From: a virus
Virus record (IMG/VR): IMGVR_UViG_3300050821_017626
Coordinates: 1 to 64,000 of that record
Length of the DNA: 64,000 nucleotides
Strand: one strand, 5' to 3'
Positions 8,055 to 16,053 of this stretch are shown piece by piece. The notes beneath the pieces were generated by a model, which was given only the letters and a program-made list of their open reading frames with translations, had not been told where the DNA came from and made no database searches. Position 1 is the first letter of the stretch. Each line of letters opens with the position of its first letter. The position numbers and the translations under genes are program-made.

Positions 8055-8488
8055 CCTATTCGAGGATATTTTCCGCTGCCTACGCCCGCTAAGTAATCCG
8101 CTCTAACGTTTTCCTTGTGCCCGGCGTGACCTTTGCACCAACGTAGGTGTATCCTACCGAACTCTTTCATCGTCGCCTTCACATCTTCTACCAACTTCCA
8201 ATTCTCCACGCTGGTTCCCTTTTTACTGAGAACCATCCGTGCATACTCAGAATCGGTGTAGATCGTGACCGTGAGATCGTGGCAGAATTCGTCGCGGGCT
8301 AGAAGCACCTTAAGTACCTCGCGTATCGCGAGAATCTCTGCCCTGTTGCAGTCGGCCTTTCCTGCCGAGCGGCCGTATTCTATGCGCTTTCCTTCGTGGA
8401 GGATCACAACGCCGATGCCAGCCTTCGCCTTCTTCGGGTTGGATGAGCCCCAGCTACTGCCGTCGCACCAAGCTTTTACATGGCGCAT
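8051..8488 (-). CDS. rnhA: Ribonuclease HI
   Basis: 145 aa, usual RNase HI size. All catalytic acids are placed correctly: Asp in WCDGSSWG, Glu in NRAEILAI, Asp in YTDSEYA, the flexible-loop His in KGHAGHKEN and Asp in RADYLAG. It removes RNA from RNA-DNA hybrids such as Okazaki primers, fitting the neighbouring primase and clamp. Overlaps the upstream MT-A70 gene by 13 nt. Confidence 0.92.
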   Translation of the reverse strand: MRHVKAWCDGSSWGSSNPKKAKAGIGVVILHEGKRIEYGRSAGKADCNRAEILAIREVLKVLLARDEFCHDLTVTIYTDSEYARMVLSKKGTSVENWKLVEDVKATMKEFGRIHLRWCKGHAGHKENVRADYLAGVGSGKYPRIG

Positions 8489-9054
8489 TGGGCTTCATCG
8501 CCCCATGTTGCCCATCCTGGCCAGGCTTCGCCTCGCCCAAATAATTCCGCGTAAGGGCCAACAACCAATCGTTCGATTCTGTTGTGAATTTCATCCGGTT
8601 TCCGACTGTGATCTCTGCGAGGACTGATGATTAAATTGGCCACGCTATTATCGACCCGTTTCGGCTTACCACGGGTTGCCAATAGACAGATTTCGGGGTT
8701 GCCACGCGTCCAATATCCCAATCCGAAGTGCCAGCCGACACCAGAGGGATTTTGTTTAACCCATGTGTGAGCCACGGTTTTGTAAGTAAACCCCCATGCC
8801 TTCACAACCTGAAGAGCATCCTGTAGCTTTGGGTACGTGGCCCAACAGAATAACACGCAATCTTTTGCAGCAATATCGGCAACGGGTAACTTACAAAGAT
8901 CATCGGTTCCTTGCACATTGTAAGGGGACCGCCCATTTCTTCGCGCCCATTTCTCGCCGCGAGTGGCGAGTTCATTCATACTCCAGTTTTGGAATCTCCA
9001 TGGTGGATCAGCTAAAATAGCTCCAAATTTTCCATCAGGCAGCGGAGCAAACAA
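8476..9054 (-). CDS. MT-A70 family adenine methyltransferase
   Basis: 192 aa, starting at TTG inside the preceding zinc-finger gene; an AGGAGG site lies about 20 nt upstream. Catalytic motif ILADPPWRFQNWS at residues 13-25, then WVKQNPSGVGWHFGLGYWTRGNPEICLLATRG, characteristic of the MT-A70 family. Phage members methylate adenine in DNA, probably for anti-restriction. Second methyltransferase in this arm. Confidence 0.87.
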   Translation of the reverse strand: MFAPLPDGKFGAILADPPWRFQNWSMNELATRGEKWARRNGRSPYNVQGTDDLCKLPVADIAAKDCVLFCWATYPKLQDALQVVKAWGFTYKTVAHTWVKQNPSGVGWHFGLGYWTRGNPEICLLATRGKPKRVDNSVANLIISPRRDHSRKPDEIHNRIERLVVGPYAELFGRGEAWPGWATWGDEAQCAM

Positions 9055-9214
9055 CTCGTTCTCTATTGCTTTTCCCTCCTGTCATCTTTTTCCGAATCTC
9101 CTCCAAACATTGACTGCAGATATGCTCCCTCCCGAGGGGACGCACTAGCGCCCCCTCGTGGATCTGATCGCAGATGTTGCAGCGCTTGCTGACCGGTTGC
9201 TCTACCGACTGCAA
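9035..9214 (-). CDS. Small zinc-ribbon protein
   Basis: 59 aa from TTG at 9214, overlapping both neighbours. CNIC and CSQC pairs about 22 residues apart form a treble-clef-type zinc ribbon (KRCNICDQI ... HICSQCLEEI). No function recognised. The GGAGG inside its 3' end probably serves the next gene, so the overlap is functional. Confidence 0.55.
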   Translation of the reverse strand: MQSVEQPVSKRCNICDQIHEGALVRPLGREHICSQCLEEIRKKMTGGKSNRERVVCSAA

Positions 9215-9561
9215 CTCAAACGCTCCCGCAGCAGCTCCTCCGCATAGAGGGCCTCATCCTCGCGCTGAATCTCCCGAAATGAGACCTGCAGGGCGTCCAT
9301 GTAGTTCTTCTCCGCCTTCACCTCCGCGTCCAGCGCCTGGCGGTAGGTCTGTTCAGCCATCGCGTCGCGCAAAGCGTAGGCGCCCTTGTCATAGCGACCC
9401 TGGCCGAGCAGGCGATCCCACTCGGTGGACTGGGCCTCCTGCCGCGCTTGGGTGATGTCCTTTGCCCGCCGGGCTTCCGACTTTTCCACCAGCGCATTGT
9501 AAGTATACTGCTGCGCGTCGATCAGTTGGCGCTGCAGTTCTTTGAGCAACATGAAATTCAC
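9202..9561 (-). CDS. Hypothetical helical protein
   Basis: 119 aa from GTG. Almost entirely charged alpha helix (KELQRQLIDAQQYTYNALVEK, LDAEVKAEKNYMDALQ), probably a coiled coil. Follows the preceding gene by 1 nt and overlaps the zinc-ribbon gene by 13 nt. Unknown function. Confidence 0.65.
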   Translation of the reverse strand: MNFMLLKELQRQLIDAQQYTYNALVEKSEARRAKDITQARQEAQSTEWDRLLGQGRYDKGAYALRDAMAEQTYRQALDAEVKAEKNYMDALQVSFREIQREDEALYAEELLRERLSCSR

Positions 9562-9562
9562 G

Positions 9563-9727
9563 TCAAATCCTCCCCGATGATGACAGCCACGGTCGGCAAA
9601 GTTCCTGTATCATTCTCTGATTCATCCGCTGCAGGCGCCAGCCTTCGTTCTCCTGCTGCAGTCGCATCGCAACGCGAATGAATTCGATCCCGAATTCTAA
9701 CTCCTGGTGATCCTGTTCCTTTTCCAT
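9563..9727 (-). CDS. Hypothetical 54-aa protein
   Basis: ATG at 9727 to TGA at 9563. Acidic N-terminus then helical (FIRVAMRLQQENEGWRLQRM). Fits between the second sigma-like gene and the coiled-coil gene with 1-4 nt gaps, supporting it as real. Unknown function. Confidence 0.6.
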   Translation of the reverse strand: MEKEQDHQELEFGIEFIRVAMRLQQENEGWRLQRMNQRMIQELCRPWLSSSGRI

Positions 9728-9731
9728 CGGT

Positions 9732-10403
9732 CTATCTCCAACTCTCTAAAACTTGGCGCAGTTGGGGCAGGGCCTTGTCGACCCTCGCTTTGACTGCGAC
9801 CTGCGAGATGCCGAGTAGACTTCCTGTTTCTCTTAAACTCTTGTCTCTGCCGTCCCCGATTCCGTAATAGGTGACCACTGCTTGCCGCTGCGGCTGCGGC
9901 AGTCGCTCCAGTGCCTGGCGGATGGCCAACTGCAAGAGGCGCTGCTCGATCCCGTCTTCTGGATCGAACAACGAATCCTCCCAACTATCCGACAGTGATA
10001 AAAGCCCCGCTGATTGAGCCTCATTTGGACCGTTCTGGCCCGCTTCTTGCTCTACATAATCCTGAGCCTGTTCGGGCTTCGGGCCGCATCCTTCCCTGCG
10101 AAGGAAGGTTGCGATTCGTTTACGAACTGCATAGGTGAGCGGGACCACAAAGGGGCCGCGCTCCGGGTCCCAGATGGCTATGGCGTCGAGCACAGCAAGC
10201 CTTGTCTCTTGCTGCAAATCGCCCAGCCATCTTTTTTTTGCCTTCCACGCCCACGAAAGCGCTTGCTGTTCGTAGAGGTGGTACAGATCCGCTCTCGCGC
10301 TCATCCAGCCGCACTCATCCCCTTGGGAGAGGCAATACTGCATCCGCTCGTAGAGTCTGAGTGAGAGTTGGTGACGCGCTTTACCGGTGGGTAACATGCG
10401 CAA
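9732..10403 (-). CDS. Sigma-70-like transcription factor (ECF-sized)
   Basis: 223 aa. The N-terminal half resembles a degenerate region 2 (LAVLDAIAIWDPERGPFVVPLTYAVRKRI); the C-terminal half is a clear region 4 (LPQPQRQAVVTYYGIG, LRETGSLLGISQVAVKARVDKALPQLR). Second sigma-type protein of the phage. Its 260-nt leader carries two tandem sigma54-type promoters and several hairpins, suggesting tight conditional expression and a sigma cascade (inference). Confidence 0.8.
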   Translation of the reverse strand: MRMLPTGKARHQLSLRLYERMQYCLSQGDECGWMSARADLYHLYEQQALSWAWKAKKRWLGDLQQETRLAVLDAIAIWDPERGPFVVPLTYAVRKRIATFLRREGCGPKPEQAQDYVEQEAGQNGPNEAQSAGLLSLSDSWEDSLFDPEDGIEQRLLQLAIRQALERLPQPQRQAVVTYYGIGDGRDKSLRETGSLLGISQVAVKARVDKALPQLRQVLESWR

Positions 10404-10589
10404 TCACTCCTGCTGCCATGGGCAGCCCAAGTCTCTGACTCCTGAAGGAGCCAGACTCGAAGTGAACACACCTTGGGGCACTACCTTGAGGATCTGGAGG
10501 TATGTCTGGCGGCGAAACCCGCCAGGCCAACCTTCCACGAGGCTCTTGGAGGTCCTAGTTCTTGCGGCTCGTTGGCCGCACCTTCATTC

Positions 10590-10607
10590 TTGCAAAGATC
10601 GTGCCAA
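10590..10607 (-). promoter_or_regulatory. Sigma54-type promoter (TTGGCACGATCTTTGCAA)
   Basis: Perfect match to the -24/-12 consensus TGGCACG-N4-TTGCW with GG and GC separated by 10 nt. Noncoding; about 190 nt upstream of the sigma-like gene, 48 nt downstream of a second copy. Confidence 0.72.
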
Positions 10608-10637
10608 TCTTTCTTTGGCTCGCTTGCCCTGAAGATG

Positions 10638-10655
10638 AAGCAAGGACCGTGCCAA
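10638..10655 (-). promoter_or_regulatory. Sigma54-type promoter (TTGGCACGGTCCTTGCTT)
   Basis: Perfect TGGCACG-N4-TTGCT element, first of a tandem pair facing the sigma-like gene. It lies just after the stop of the upstream gene (10665), as expected for an operon-internal promoter. Confidence 0.72.
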
Positions 10656-10664
10656 ATAATAGGA

Positions 10665-11015
10665 TTACTTGGGTAGTTTTAGGTTGCCGTCAGGCACATC
10701 GGCGAGGTTATAGAAAACCGGCAACCCCCATGTCTTGGCCATCCCATGCTCCAGATCGGCGCCCGGCGAGCGACTGCAGAGGAACAGGGCGTCGCAGCGC
10801 TCCAGGATGGCCAGGTCCCAGGTTAGGTAATCGGCATACGTCACCTCAATCTGACGTTTTTCGGCACATGGCTCCATCAGAACGTTGAGATGCGGGATGT
10901 AAGGGATGTGACCCTTCAGGTGTAATTCTAGGCCAACATCAATGGCCGCGAGGACATTCGCCGCTTTCTCTTCTTCAGTCGGAGCACTGAGCTTTCCGCT
11001 TACATAGATAATCAA
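10665..11015 (-). CDS. Nucleoside 2-deoxyribosyltransferase-like protein (DUF4406)
   Basis: 116 aa. Rossmann-like: MIIYVSGKLSAP start, then the family signature in WDLAILERCDALFLCSRSPGADLEHGMA, where the D..IL..CD and ADLEHGMA elements form the nucleotide pocket. The family trims or exchanges bases of deoxynucleosides; phage versions are assigned to nucleotide salvage. Overlaps the upstream gene by 4 nt. Confidence 0.75.
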   Translation of the reverse strand: MIIYVSGKLSAPTEEEKAANVLAAIDVGLELHLKGHIPYIPHLNVLMEPCAEKRQIEVTYADYLTWDLAILERCDALFLCSRSPGADLEHGMAKTWGLPVFYNLADVPDGNLKLPK

Positions 11016-11392
11016 CGATCTCTCCTCCCCCGCTCGTCAATGACACGCCAGCCCGCCTCGGCATAGCCTGCCACGTCGACATTCGTATCGCGTTTGGGCG
11101 CTCCCACATTTATACCGTTTGCATAGCGAGAAAGCTTGCAGAGGTTCATGATCGGGAAAACATCTTCTCCGATGATTTCTGCCCCCTCGGCCAACAGATG
11201 TCGGCTCCTAAAATAGGTTGTCAGATAGGCCGCGAAGGTATCAAAATCATCAATCGGATGCCCATAGTCTGTTTCGCGCGGCCCAAAAACCAGTTTGTGG
11301 GCTTCTAGCGTGACAGGCTGGTACTCATCCTCGTTAGTCAAGACTGTGATCCTGATATTACCGGTCGTCACGTTCGATAAATTCTCTTGCAT
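11012..11392 (-). CDS. DUF6378-type conserved phage protein
   Basis: 126 aa. Family pattern: FGPRETDYGHPIDDF, then MNLCKLSRYANG, then DTNVDVAGYAEAGW. Common in phages next to nucleotide-metabolism genes, biochemical role unknown; the helical architecture resembles MazG-type folds. Overlaps both neighbours. Confidence 0.7.
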   Translation of the reverse strand: MQENLSNVTTGNIRITVLTNEDEYQPVTLEAHKLVFGPRETDYGHPIDDFDTFAAYLTTYFRSRHLLAEGAEIIGEDVFPIMNLCKLSRYANGINVGAPKRDTNVDVAGYAEAGWRVIDERGRRDR

Positions 11393-11561
11393 TTACTTGC
11401 TTCTCCTGGCAAGAAGGACAGACATCTTTCTCTCCAAATCGGTCCCAACCTGCCTCCTGCGCCTTCTGGATCACCGACCAGGCATTTTCTGTGTCAACGG
11501 TAAATAGGCAGCCGTCGCGGCAGTGGTCGCAGCGTAGGACGTGAGCGAAGATGCGGACCAC
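11358..11561 (-). CDS. Small zinc-ribbon protein
   Basis: 67 aa. CDHC near residue 11 and CPSC near residue 48 form a zinc ribbon with an intervening helix AWSVIQKAQEAGWDRF. Similar in plan to the product at 28600-28806 (CDDC ... REIGWQHTRKGWICPQC), so the two are probably paralogues. Confidence 0.65.
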   Translation of the reverse strand: MVRIFAHVLRCDHCRDGCLFTVDTENAWSVIQKAQEAGWDRFGEKDVCPSCQEKQVNAREFIERDDR

Positions 11562-11564
11562 GCC

Positions 11565-11741
11565 TTAAATCAGTCTTCGTAGAACGAGCGAGGTTTTGAG
11601 AGCCTCGATCAAGGCGATTGTTTCCCACTCATTGAGTTGGGCGGCGTTCCCATCCAGTTGTAGGAATGCGTAGATATCACCGGGCTTTACGGTGACCCGA
11701 ACGCTTTCGTCTGTCTCGGAGACCTTCATTGTGATTTCCAT
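11565..11741 (-). CDS. Hypothetical 58-aa protein
   Basis: ATG at 11741. N-terminal beta segment (MEITMKVSETDESVRVTVKP) and a helical C-terminus (EWETIALIEALKTSLVLRRLI). Sits directly downstream of the TerL nuclease gene (9-nt gap). Unknown. Confidence 0.6.
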   Translation of the reverse strand: MEITMKVSETDESVRVTVKPGDIYAFLQLDGNAAQLNEWETIALIEALKTSLVLRRLI

Positions 11742-11750
11742 GGTTCCTCC

Positions 11751-12431
11751 TTACCAACTCATGATGTCATGATTTCGATGGGCCTGACCCCAAAGCTGTT
11801 TGTCAATCCATTCTTGCTCTGTTGTGACCTTGGGCTTCGGGTTGATGTCGCGCTCGATCTCTTTGCGGGACCAAGGGACATACGAATCCTCATAGACTGA
11901 GGCTTCCAGGTCGCAGTAACAGTAGGCCATGGCGTCGGCGCAGTCGGGGCTTTTGCCCGTCCGTTTCTTGATCTCATCCTTAGCTTCCAACTGAATGAGT
12001 CCGACCCGATTGAACCAACGGGGTGTGCAGAGCTGCCCAATTAATTCATCGTCGCGAGGCAAAGTAATCTCGGTTTCATTCCTCGGGTCGAGGCAGTCCC
12101 TGAGATTCCAGTACGCGTAACTGCGCATATTGCGAAATCCAAGGAGACCAGTGGAATCTTTTCGCTCGCAACGGGCATTACCATGGAAGGGAATGACTGG
12201 AAGCCCTTTGTCTCGTAGGATATCCAGCACGCCAGCGCCATAACCACCGTCGCAATCGATGATAATGGCGTCGAAGCGGTATCGGTTGTGGTGTTGGATA
12301 ACCCTGCCAGCGGATTCGAGCGAGTCGGCCTTGCTCCACTTATCCATGACGAGGAATTTCATGTCCTCGCGACCATATAGAACGCTTTTATCCACTCCCT
12401 CTCGGGCGATGTCGACTCCCGCGACCCTCAT
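11751..12431 (-). CDS. Large terminase, nuclease domain only (free-standing)
   Basis: 226 aa. Begins straight into the RNase H-fold nuclease of large terminases: GVDIAREGVDKSVL (first catalytic Asp), FDAIIIDCDGGYGAGVLDIL (second), and KSPDCADAMAYCY (third). In ordinary TerL this domain follows the ATPase in one polypeptide of about 450-600 aa. No ATPase is upstream; the complementary ATPase-only gene is at 24439-25431 on the other strand. The nuclease cuts concatemeric DNA during packaging. Overlaps the upstream small membrane-protein gene by 4 nt. Confidence 0.88.
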   Translation of the reverse strand: MRVAGVDIAREGVDKSVLYGREDMKFLVMDKWSKADSLESAGRVIQHHNRYRFDAIIIDCDGGYGAGVLDILRDKGLPVIPFHGNARCERKDSTGLLGFRNMRSYAYWNLRDCLDPRNETEITLPRDDELIGQLCTPRWFNRVGLIQLEAKDEIKKRTGKSPDCADAMAYCYCDLEASVYEDSYVPWSRKEIERDINPKPKVTTEQEWIDKQLWGQAHRNHDIMSW

Positions 12432-12568
12432 TCCTTTTTGTTGCCTTTCAATTTTGCTTTAACCTGAATAACACAGGATACGATTGATAGAATGGTAGCC
12501 ACGGCCGCGAGGATCAAAAGCAAAGCTGGGAACAGGATAATTGGCCCCCACTCGACTAAGAATTTCAT
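12428..12568 (-). CDS. Small membrane protein (46 aa)
   Basis: ATG at 12568. One long hydrophobic helix, ILFPALLLILAAVATILSIV, then a basic tail KAKLKGNKKE: an N-out/C-in single-span protein. With its upstream neighbour it forms a pair of small membrane proteins; holin or spanin-like roles are possible but unproven. Confidence 0.6.
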   Translation of the reverse strand: MKFLVEWGPIILFPALLLILAAVATILSIVSCVIQVKAKLKGNKKE

Positions 12569-12572
12569 AGGG

Positions 12573-12731
12573 CTACTGTTTTCGGAATAGATGGTAGACA
12601 AGGGCATCCACTGCCACAGCGGCAATAAAGAATGCCGCACCACCCCAAGGGTTGTTGTAGTTAAAACAAATTGCGGATGCCCATATACATAGTAAGCCGC
12701 CCACGACGAGCATTCCTTGTGCTTCACTCAT
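12573..12731 (-). CDS. Small membrane protein (52 aa, two spans)
   Basis: ATG at 12731 to TAG at 12573. Two hydrophobic segments, MLVVGGLLCIWASAI and GGAAFFIAAVAVDALVY, joined by a short NYNNPWG loop, ending HLFRKQ. Holin-like by size and topology. Overlaps the upstream gene by 8 nt. Confidence 0.6.
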   Translation of the reverse strand: MSEAQGMLVVGGLLCIWASAICFNYNNPWGGAAFFIAAVAVDALVYHLFRKQ

Positions 12732-12990
12732 CTTGGCTCTTTGCTACTTTCTTTCTCAATTTATTATTCTCGTGTTTGACCATCGCCCACCGCCCGTGCC
12801 AAACAGACGTTAGTTCTATCTGCCGATTCAGTGCCTTCTGCAGGCGTTGCAGCCGAGCCTCGTAATTGGAGACGTATTGCAGAAAATGGGCCGCGCGCCA
12901 TTCATCGGGCGCAATCGGACAAAGGGGGTGATGACCATCGAAGGCGCCGCATTGAGGATGGGGACATTGAATCCTGTCGAGTTGCGTCAA
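12724..12990 (-). CDS. Zinc-binding, coiled-coil hypothetical protein
   Basis: 88 aa. CPHPQCGAFDGHHPLC at residues 9-24 looks like a metal site; the rest is helical (YEARLQRLQKALNRQIEL) with a Lys-rich end. Overlaps neighbours by 4-8 nt. Unknown function. Confidence 0.6.
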   Translation of the reverse strand: MTQLDRIQCPHPQCGAFDGHHPLCPIAPDEWRAAHFLQYVSNYEARLQRLQKALNRQIELTSVWHGRWAMVKHENNKLRKKVAKSQDE

Positions 12991-13394
12991 CTTAACGTCA
13001 CCAGAATGGTCGAATTCAAGTTCCCACTATACGCTGTACACTCGACCCTAAAATGGGTTAACATATTCTTCAAAAGTACTCTAATTTCAGAATCATCGCA
13101 AACTACCGTTTCAACAGGGCTCCCTAAACAAACCATAGGGCTACCGAACCAATCGACCTCCACTGGCACAGCGTCAGTCTTTACTGGAGCAGTCTCCGTC
13201 ACCTCTATTGGCCCCTTGACCACAATCGTTTCAAACCCCTCCGGCTTCTCCGCATTAGGTATCCGATTACCGTTCATGTCGTGGACGTAGATCAGAGCTT
13301 CATTGAGGCAGTCGTCACACCAGATCACATCTGTAAGCACCGATCCACGCAACTTGACGGAAAAGTTCTTGCTGTTTCTTACATGATGGAGCAT
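12987..13394 (-). CDS. Hypothetical protein with a CDDC motif
   Basis: 135 aa. WCDDCLNEALIYV near residue 25 is a single Cys pair; the C-terminal half is beta-rich (SEIRVLLKNMLTHFRVECTAY). No family recognised. Adjacent to its neighbours within a 1-nt gap or 4-nt overlap. Confidence 0.6.
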   Translation of the reverse strand: MLHHVRNSKNFSVKLRGSVLTDVIWCDDCLNEALIYVHDMNGNRIPNAEKPEGFETIVVKGPIEVTETAPVKTDAVPVEVDWFGSPMVCLGSPVETVVCDDSEIRVLLKNMLTHFRVECTAYSGNLNSTILVTLS

Positions 13395-13395
13395 C

Positions 13396-13653
13396 TTACC
13401 ACCTCTCGCTTCCGGGGAGGGCCAACTGCATGGACTTGCCGGTCTCGCCCAGTTCGACGCGGGATGGCCCTGCGACGAATCTTACTTGGGTAGCAATTCC
13501 GTTAGCCAGCAACCGCCTACCCCGAGCCAGGGCTTCCTCGGCACAGTCGTAAAGGATGGGCTCGGTCTCTCCAGCACTATAGCAGTGCCAGTGGCCCTTG
13601 CGCTTGCGATAGATCACCAGGTAATGACTGAGGTCAAATAGCTTTCGAGGCAT
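13396..13653 (-). CDS. Hypothetical protein, first gene of the 10.6-13.7 kb minus operon
   Basis: 85 aa. Begins MPRKLFDLSHYLVIYRKRKG; C-terminus QVRFVAGPSRVELGETG. No recognised family. It lies about 20 nt downstream of promoter P3, making it the leader gene of the operon that contains the TerL nuclease. Confidence 0.65.
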   Translation of the reverse strand: MPRKLFDLSHYLVIYRKRKGHWHCYSAGETEPILYDCAEEALARGRRLLANGIATQVRFVAGPSRVELGETGKSMQLALPGSERW

Positions 13654-13672
13654 CGCGTTCCCTCCAATCTGT

Positions 13673-13702
13673 AGTATACGTCGCCAGGCGCCGACTTGTT
13701 AA
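13673..13702 (-). promoter_or_regulatory. TTAACA-N18-TATACT promoter (P3)
   Basis: Minus strand TTAACA (13702-13697), 18 nt, TATACT (13678-13673). Sits in the divergent gap between the TerL-nuclease operon and the integrase. Confidence 0.75.
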
Positions 13703-13815
13703 CCGGGCAAGAAAGAAGTTTTTGACCTGCAGATGGGCGCTTGGTTGGCCATAATACGAGAGGTCGAACCCAAGAATGTAATTACGGTAATAATAGTGTG
13801 ATAGGGAGGGTTGCA

Positions 13816-14025
13816 ATGGGTTACACACGAACTGAAAAGAAGGAAGAAGCCAAACGCACGGCAAACAAACTCCTGATCCGCTCGCGGGTGGAGTATGTCG
13901 TCGACTCGGAACGGGTCGATCAGGGATTGCGCCTGATCTTACGTCGCGTGATGGGAGAACCCGATGAGCCGCAACCGCTTCCGAGACCCGGAGAAGACCC
14001 TTGCCCGGTACGACGAACAAGATAG
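13816..14025 (+). CDS. Hypothetical protein overlapping the integrase start
   Basis: 69 aa from the ATG at 13816 with GGGAGG 6 nt upstream. Basic and helical (RTEKKEEAKRTANKLLIRSRVEYVV). Its last 62 nt overlap the integrase gene in another frame. Could be a DNA-binding regulator of the integrase (inference from position and charge). Confidence 0.5.
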   Translation: MGYTRTEKKEEAKRTANKLLIRSRVEYVVDSERVDQGLRLILRRVMGEPDEPQPLPRPGEDPCPVRRTR

Positions 14026-15742
14026 TCAAAAACACCGACCCCTTGCTGGGCGCATTGCCGCTCTCTACGAGCGGGTCTCCGGTGATCGCCAGGCCAAAGA
14101 AGCCAGCATCGAAACTCAAGATTCCTACCTCCGGCAATACTGTCAACACCACGACATCTTCATCTATGACACCTATAAGGACGATCCCGCCAAGAGCGAG
14201 GTCCCAATGGCCGAGCGTGCTGAAGGCCACCGACTGATCGAGGATGCCAAGAGAGACTGTTTCGATCTGGTCTTGGTCCACAGTATTTGCCGCTGGAGTC
14301 GCTACCCCGATGTCTACAAACAGGCACAGGGAACGATGCACAAACTGGGCATCGATCTCGACTGCCCCTCCGAGCATCTCTCCTGGGATTCCCCCGGTGA
14401 ATCCTTCGCCTCCGATGTCCGACTGCGAAGCAGTCAGTTGGTCCGCGATATCATCGACAAGGCTACCAGCGACGGGAAGTATACTTGGGCCGCAAAGGGA
14501 GCCGCTCTCGGAGCTGCGCCCCACTATGGCTATCTTCCCATCCCTGCCCCCGAGTGGGGGAAGAATCGAAAGCGGCTCGTTATCGATGAGCAAGAAGCGG
14601 CTATCATCCGGCGGATCTTCGATCTCCTTGTTCGTCAGCGACTGAGCTGCCGGCAGATTGCGGCTCTCTTCAACCAAGAAGGCGTCCCTTTGCCCAGCGC
14701 GTCTCCGAAATGGGATGGCTTCCGCAATCATGTTTCCGCACGAAAATGCCAGGGCCGCTGGTCGGCCTCTCGCGTCAGCCAGATTGTCCGCGACCGACTG
14801 TTTCTCGGGCAGTGTCTCTACGGAGGAACAGACCAGCGCCGCCCAGTTCTCCGTTTGGTCCCGGCAATCATCGATGCCGAGACGTTCGCGCTGGCGCAAC
14901 TGCGTTTAGCGGAGAATTCAAAACGCTCCAGTCGCAACTCCAAGCGGTGCTATCTGCTTTCCGGCAAACTGCGCTGTGCCACCTGCAACGCGGCTTATAC
15001 CGGCGTCACCGAGAACAATGGGACCAAGGCCAAGGCGCGCGGATGGACGCCGCGCCCCATCTACCGTTGCCAAGGATACCAGCGTAAGTTCGATGGCCAA
15101 GACACCCAGTGTCCCTTCTATCGCTTGCCTGCAGTTGCGCTCGAAGACGATCTGTGGGAAACCCTCGTGAACTACCTCGAACATTACGAGGATCGTCTCA
15201 CCGAACTGCGCGATGAATGGCGCAACGATAGTCAGTCCAGAGGCCGCGCTGCCTGTCAGCGAGACGAACTCTTCCGGCGCCAGCGACGACTTGAAGAGGA
15301 AGAGACGGACGCTCTCCGGGGCAAGAGCCGCCTCGGCTTCGACCTGACCCGCGAGCAAGCCCGACAGATCCTGGATACGGTTCGGGAGGAGAAGAAGCAA
15401 CTAGACATTAAAATCTCTGAACTGGATGCGCTGTTGCTTCATCTCGACCAGCGGCAAGCCCATGTGGAAACTGCCGAGGAGTACATCGAACGATACCGGG
15501 CGAACATTCGCGAGGTGCTTGACCCCAAGATGCGCCAGGAGATCGTCGCGGTGTTCCTCGAATCTGCGCTTGTCAAACCGGGTCCTTCTGGCGAGTGTCT
15601 GGTTACTTACCGGTTCTACACGCACGAGGCACTCTCCGAGCACACATCAATAGCGAAAGCAGGGTCAAGACCTCGCTTTATCAATTGGTGTGTGGAAGTG
15701 GTGCGCATATTGCTCTACGGTAGACAAAGGACCAAGGGATGA
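13964..15742 (+). CDS. Large serine recombinase (integrase)
   Basis: 592 aa. Resolvase N-terminal domain with catalytic Ser39 in LYERVSGDRQ and the Arg in SICRWSRYPD; recombinase domain around AALGAAPHYGYLPIP and RQIAALFNQEGVPLP; zinc ribbon LRCATCNAAYTG ... YRCQGY ... DTQCPFY; then a long coiled coil (RRQRRLEEEETDAL). This is the phiC31/Bxb1 class that integrates phage DNA at attB without host factors; it makes the phage temperate. Length is typical. Confidence 0.93.
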   Translation: MSRNRFRDPEKTLARYDEQDSQKHRPLAGRIAALYERVSGDRQAKEASIETQDSYLRQYCQHHDIFIYDTYKDDPAKSEVPMAERAEGHRLIEDAKRDCFDLVLVHSICRWSRYPDVYKQAQGTMHKLGIDLDCPSEHLSWDSPGESFASDVRLRSSQLVRDIIDKATSDGKYTWAAKGAALGAAPHYGYLPIPAPEWGKNRKRLVIDEQEAAIIRRIFDLLVRQRLSCRQIAALFNQEGVPLPSASPKWDGFRNHVSARKCQGRWSASRVSQIVRDRLFLGQCLYGGTDQRRPVLRLVPAIIDAETFALAQLRLAENSKRSSRNSKRCYLLSGKLRCATCNAAYTGVTENNGTKAKARGWTPRPIYRCQGYQRKFDGQDTQCPFYRLPAVALEDDLWETLVNYLEHYEDRLTELRDEWRNDSQSRGRAACQRDELFRRQRRLEEEETDALRGKSRLGFDLTREQARQILDTVREEKKQLDIKISELDALLLHLDQRQAHVETAEEYIERYRANIREVLDPKMRQEIVAVFLESALVKPGPSGECLVTYRFYTHEALSEHTSIAKAGSRPRFINWCVEVVRILLYGRQRTKG

Positions 15743-16053
15743 AACCTCAAAAAGTGACGATCCTACACCCATGCGGTCATTCAGTCGAGCATCGCTCATC
15801 TTGTCCAAGTGCGTTTGCAGCAAGACAGCAGGAGCGCCCTTGCTTGGCATGTCGGCGGAAACAAGAACGAGCCCAAGGGAGGATAGCCAGGAAGCGCATG
15901 GAGCGTTCGTCTCTGTATCTATGTTTAAGGATGGTAGCTCTTTGTCACCCGGCGAAGAAGGAAGTCCAACTGGAGGAGTTGCCGCCCTCACATCAGCGTT
16001 ATGTTCGGATGTTCGAACGAAAGTACCGGGACTACTTCGGGAGGGATGCCTAG
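15739..16053 (+). CDS. Cys-rich protein translationally coupled to the integrase
   Basis: 104 aa, ATGA overlap with the integrase stop. N-terminal LHPCGHSVEHRSSC and RPCLACRRKQ form a zinc ribbon; the rest is basic and helical, ending YVRMFERKYRDYFGRDA. Its coupling to a serine integrase suggests an accessory such as a recombination directionality factor, but that is only inference. Confidence 0.6.
   Translation: MKPQKVTILHPCGHSVEHRSSCPSAFAARQQERPCLACRRKQERAQGRIARKRMERSSLYLCLRMVALCHPAKKEVQLEELPPSHQRYVRMFERKYRDYFGRDA

Larger units (their letters stand above)
10404..10664 (-). promoter_or_regulatory. Structured leader of the sigma-like gene: six hairpins, two sigma54-type promoters
   Basis: No gene. 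Inverted repeats: GCTGCC/GGCAGC (10412-10426), GTCT..CTCC/GGAG..AGAC (10431-10456), CTGGCGG/CCGCCAG (10506-10525), TGCGGC/GCCGCA (10563-10580), AAAGAT/ATCTTT (10594-10612), CTTGC/GCAAG (10623-10644). The last two coincide with the two promoters. The first four would be in the transcript 5' of the sigma gene. Confidence 0.55.

Noticed and set aside
10387-10888. Plus-strand frames across the sigma-like gene leader
   Set aside because: No ribosome site or homology; they are antisense to a structured leader and to the 10665-11015 gene.
13634-14899. A 421-codon open frame on the minus strand opposite the integrase
   Set aside because: It is antisense to strong serine-recombinase motifs, has biased low-complexity composition, and overlaps the gene starting at 13653.
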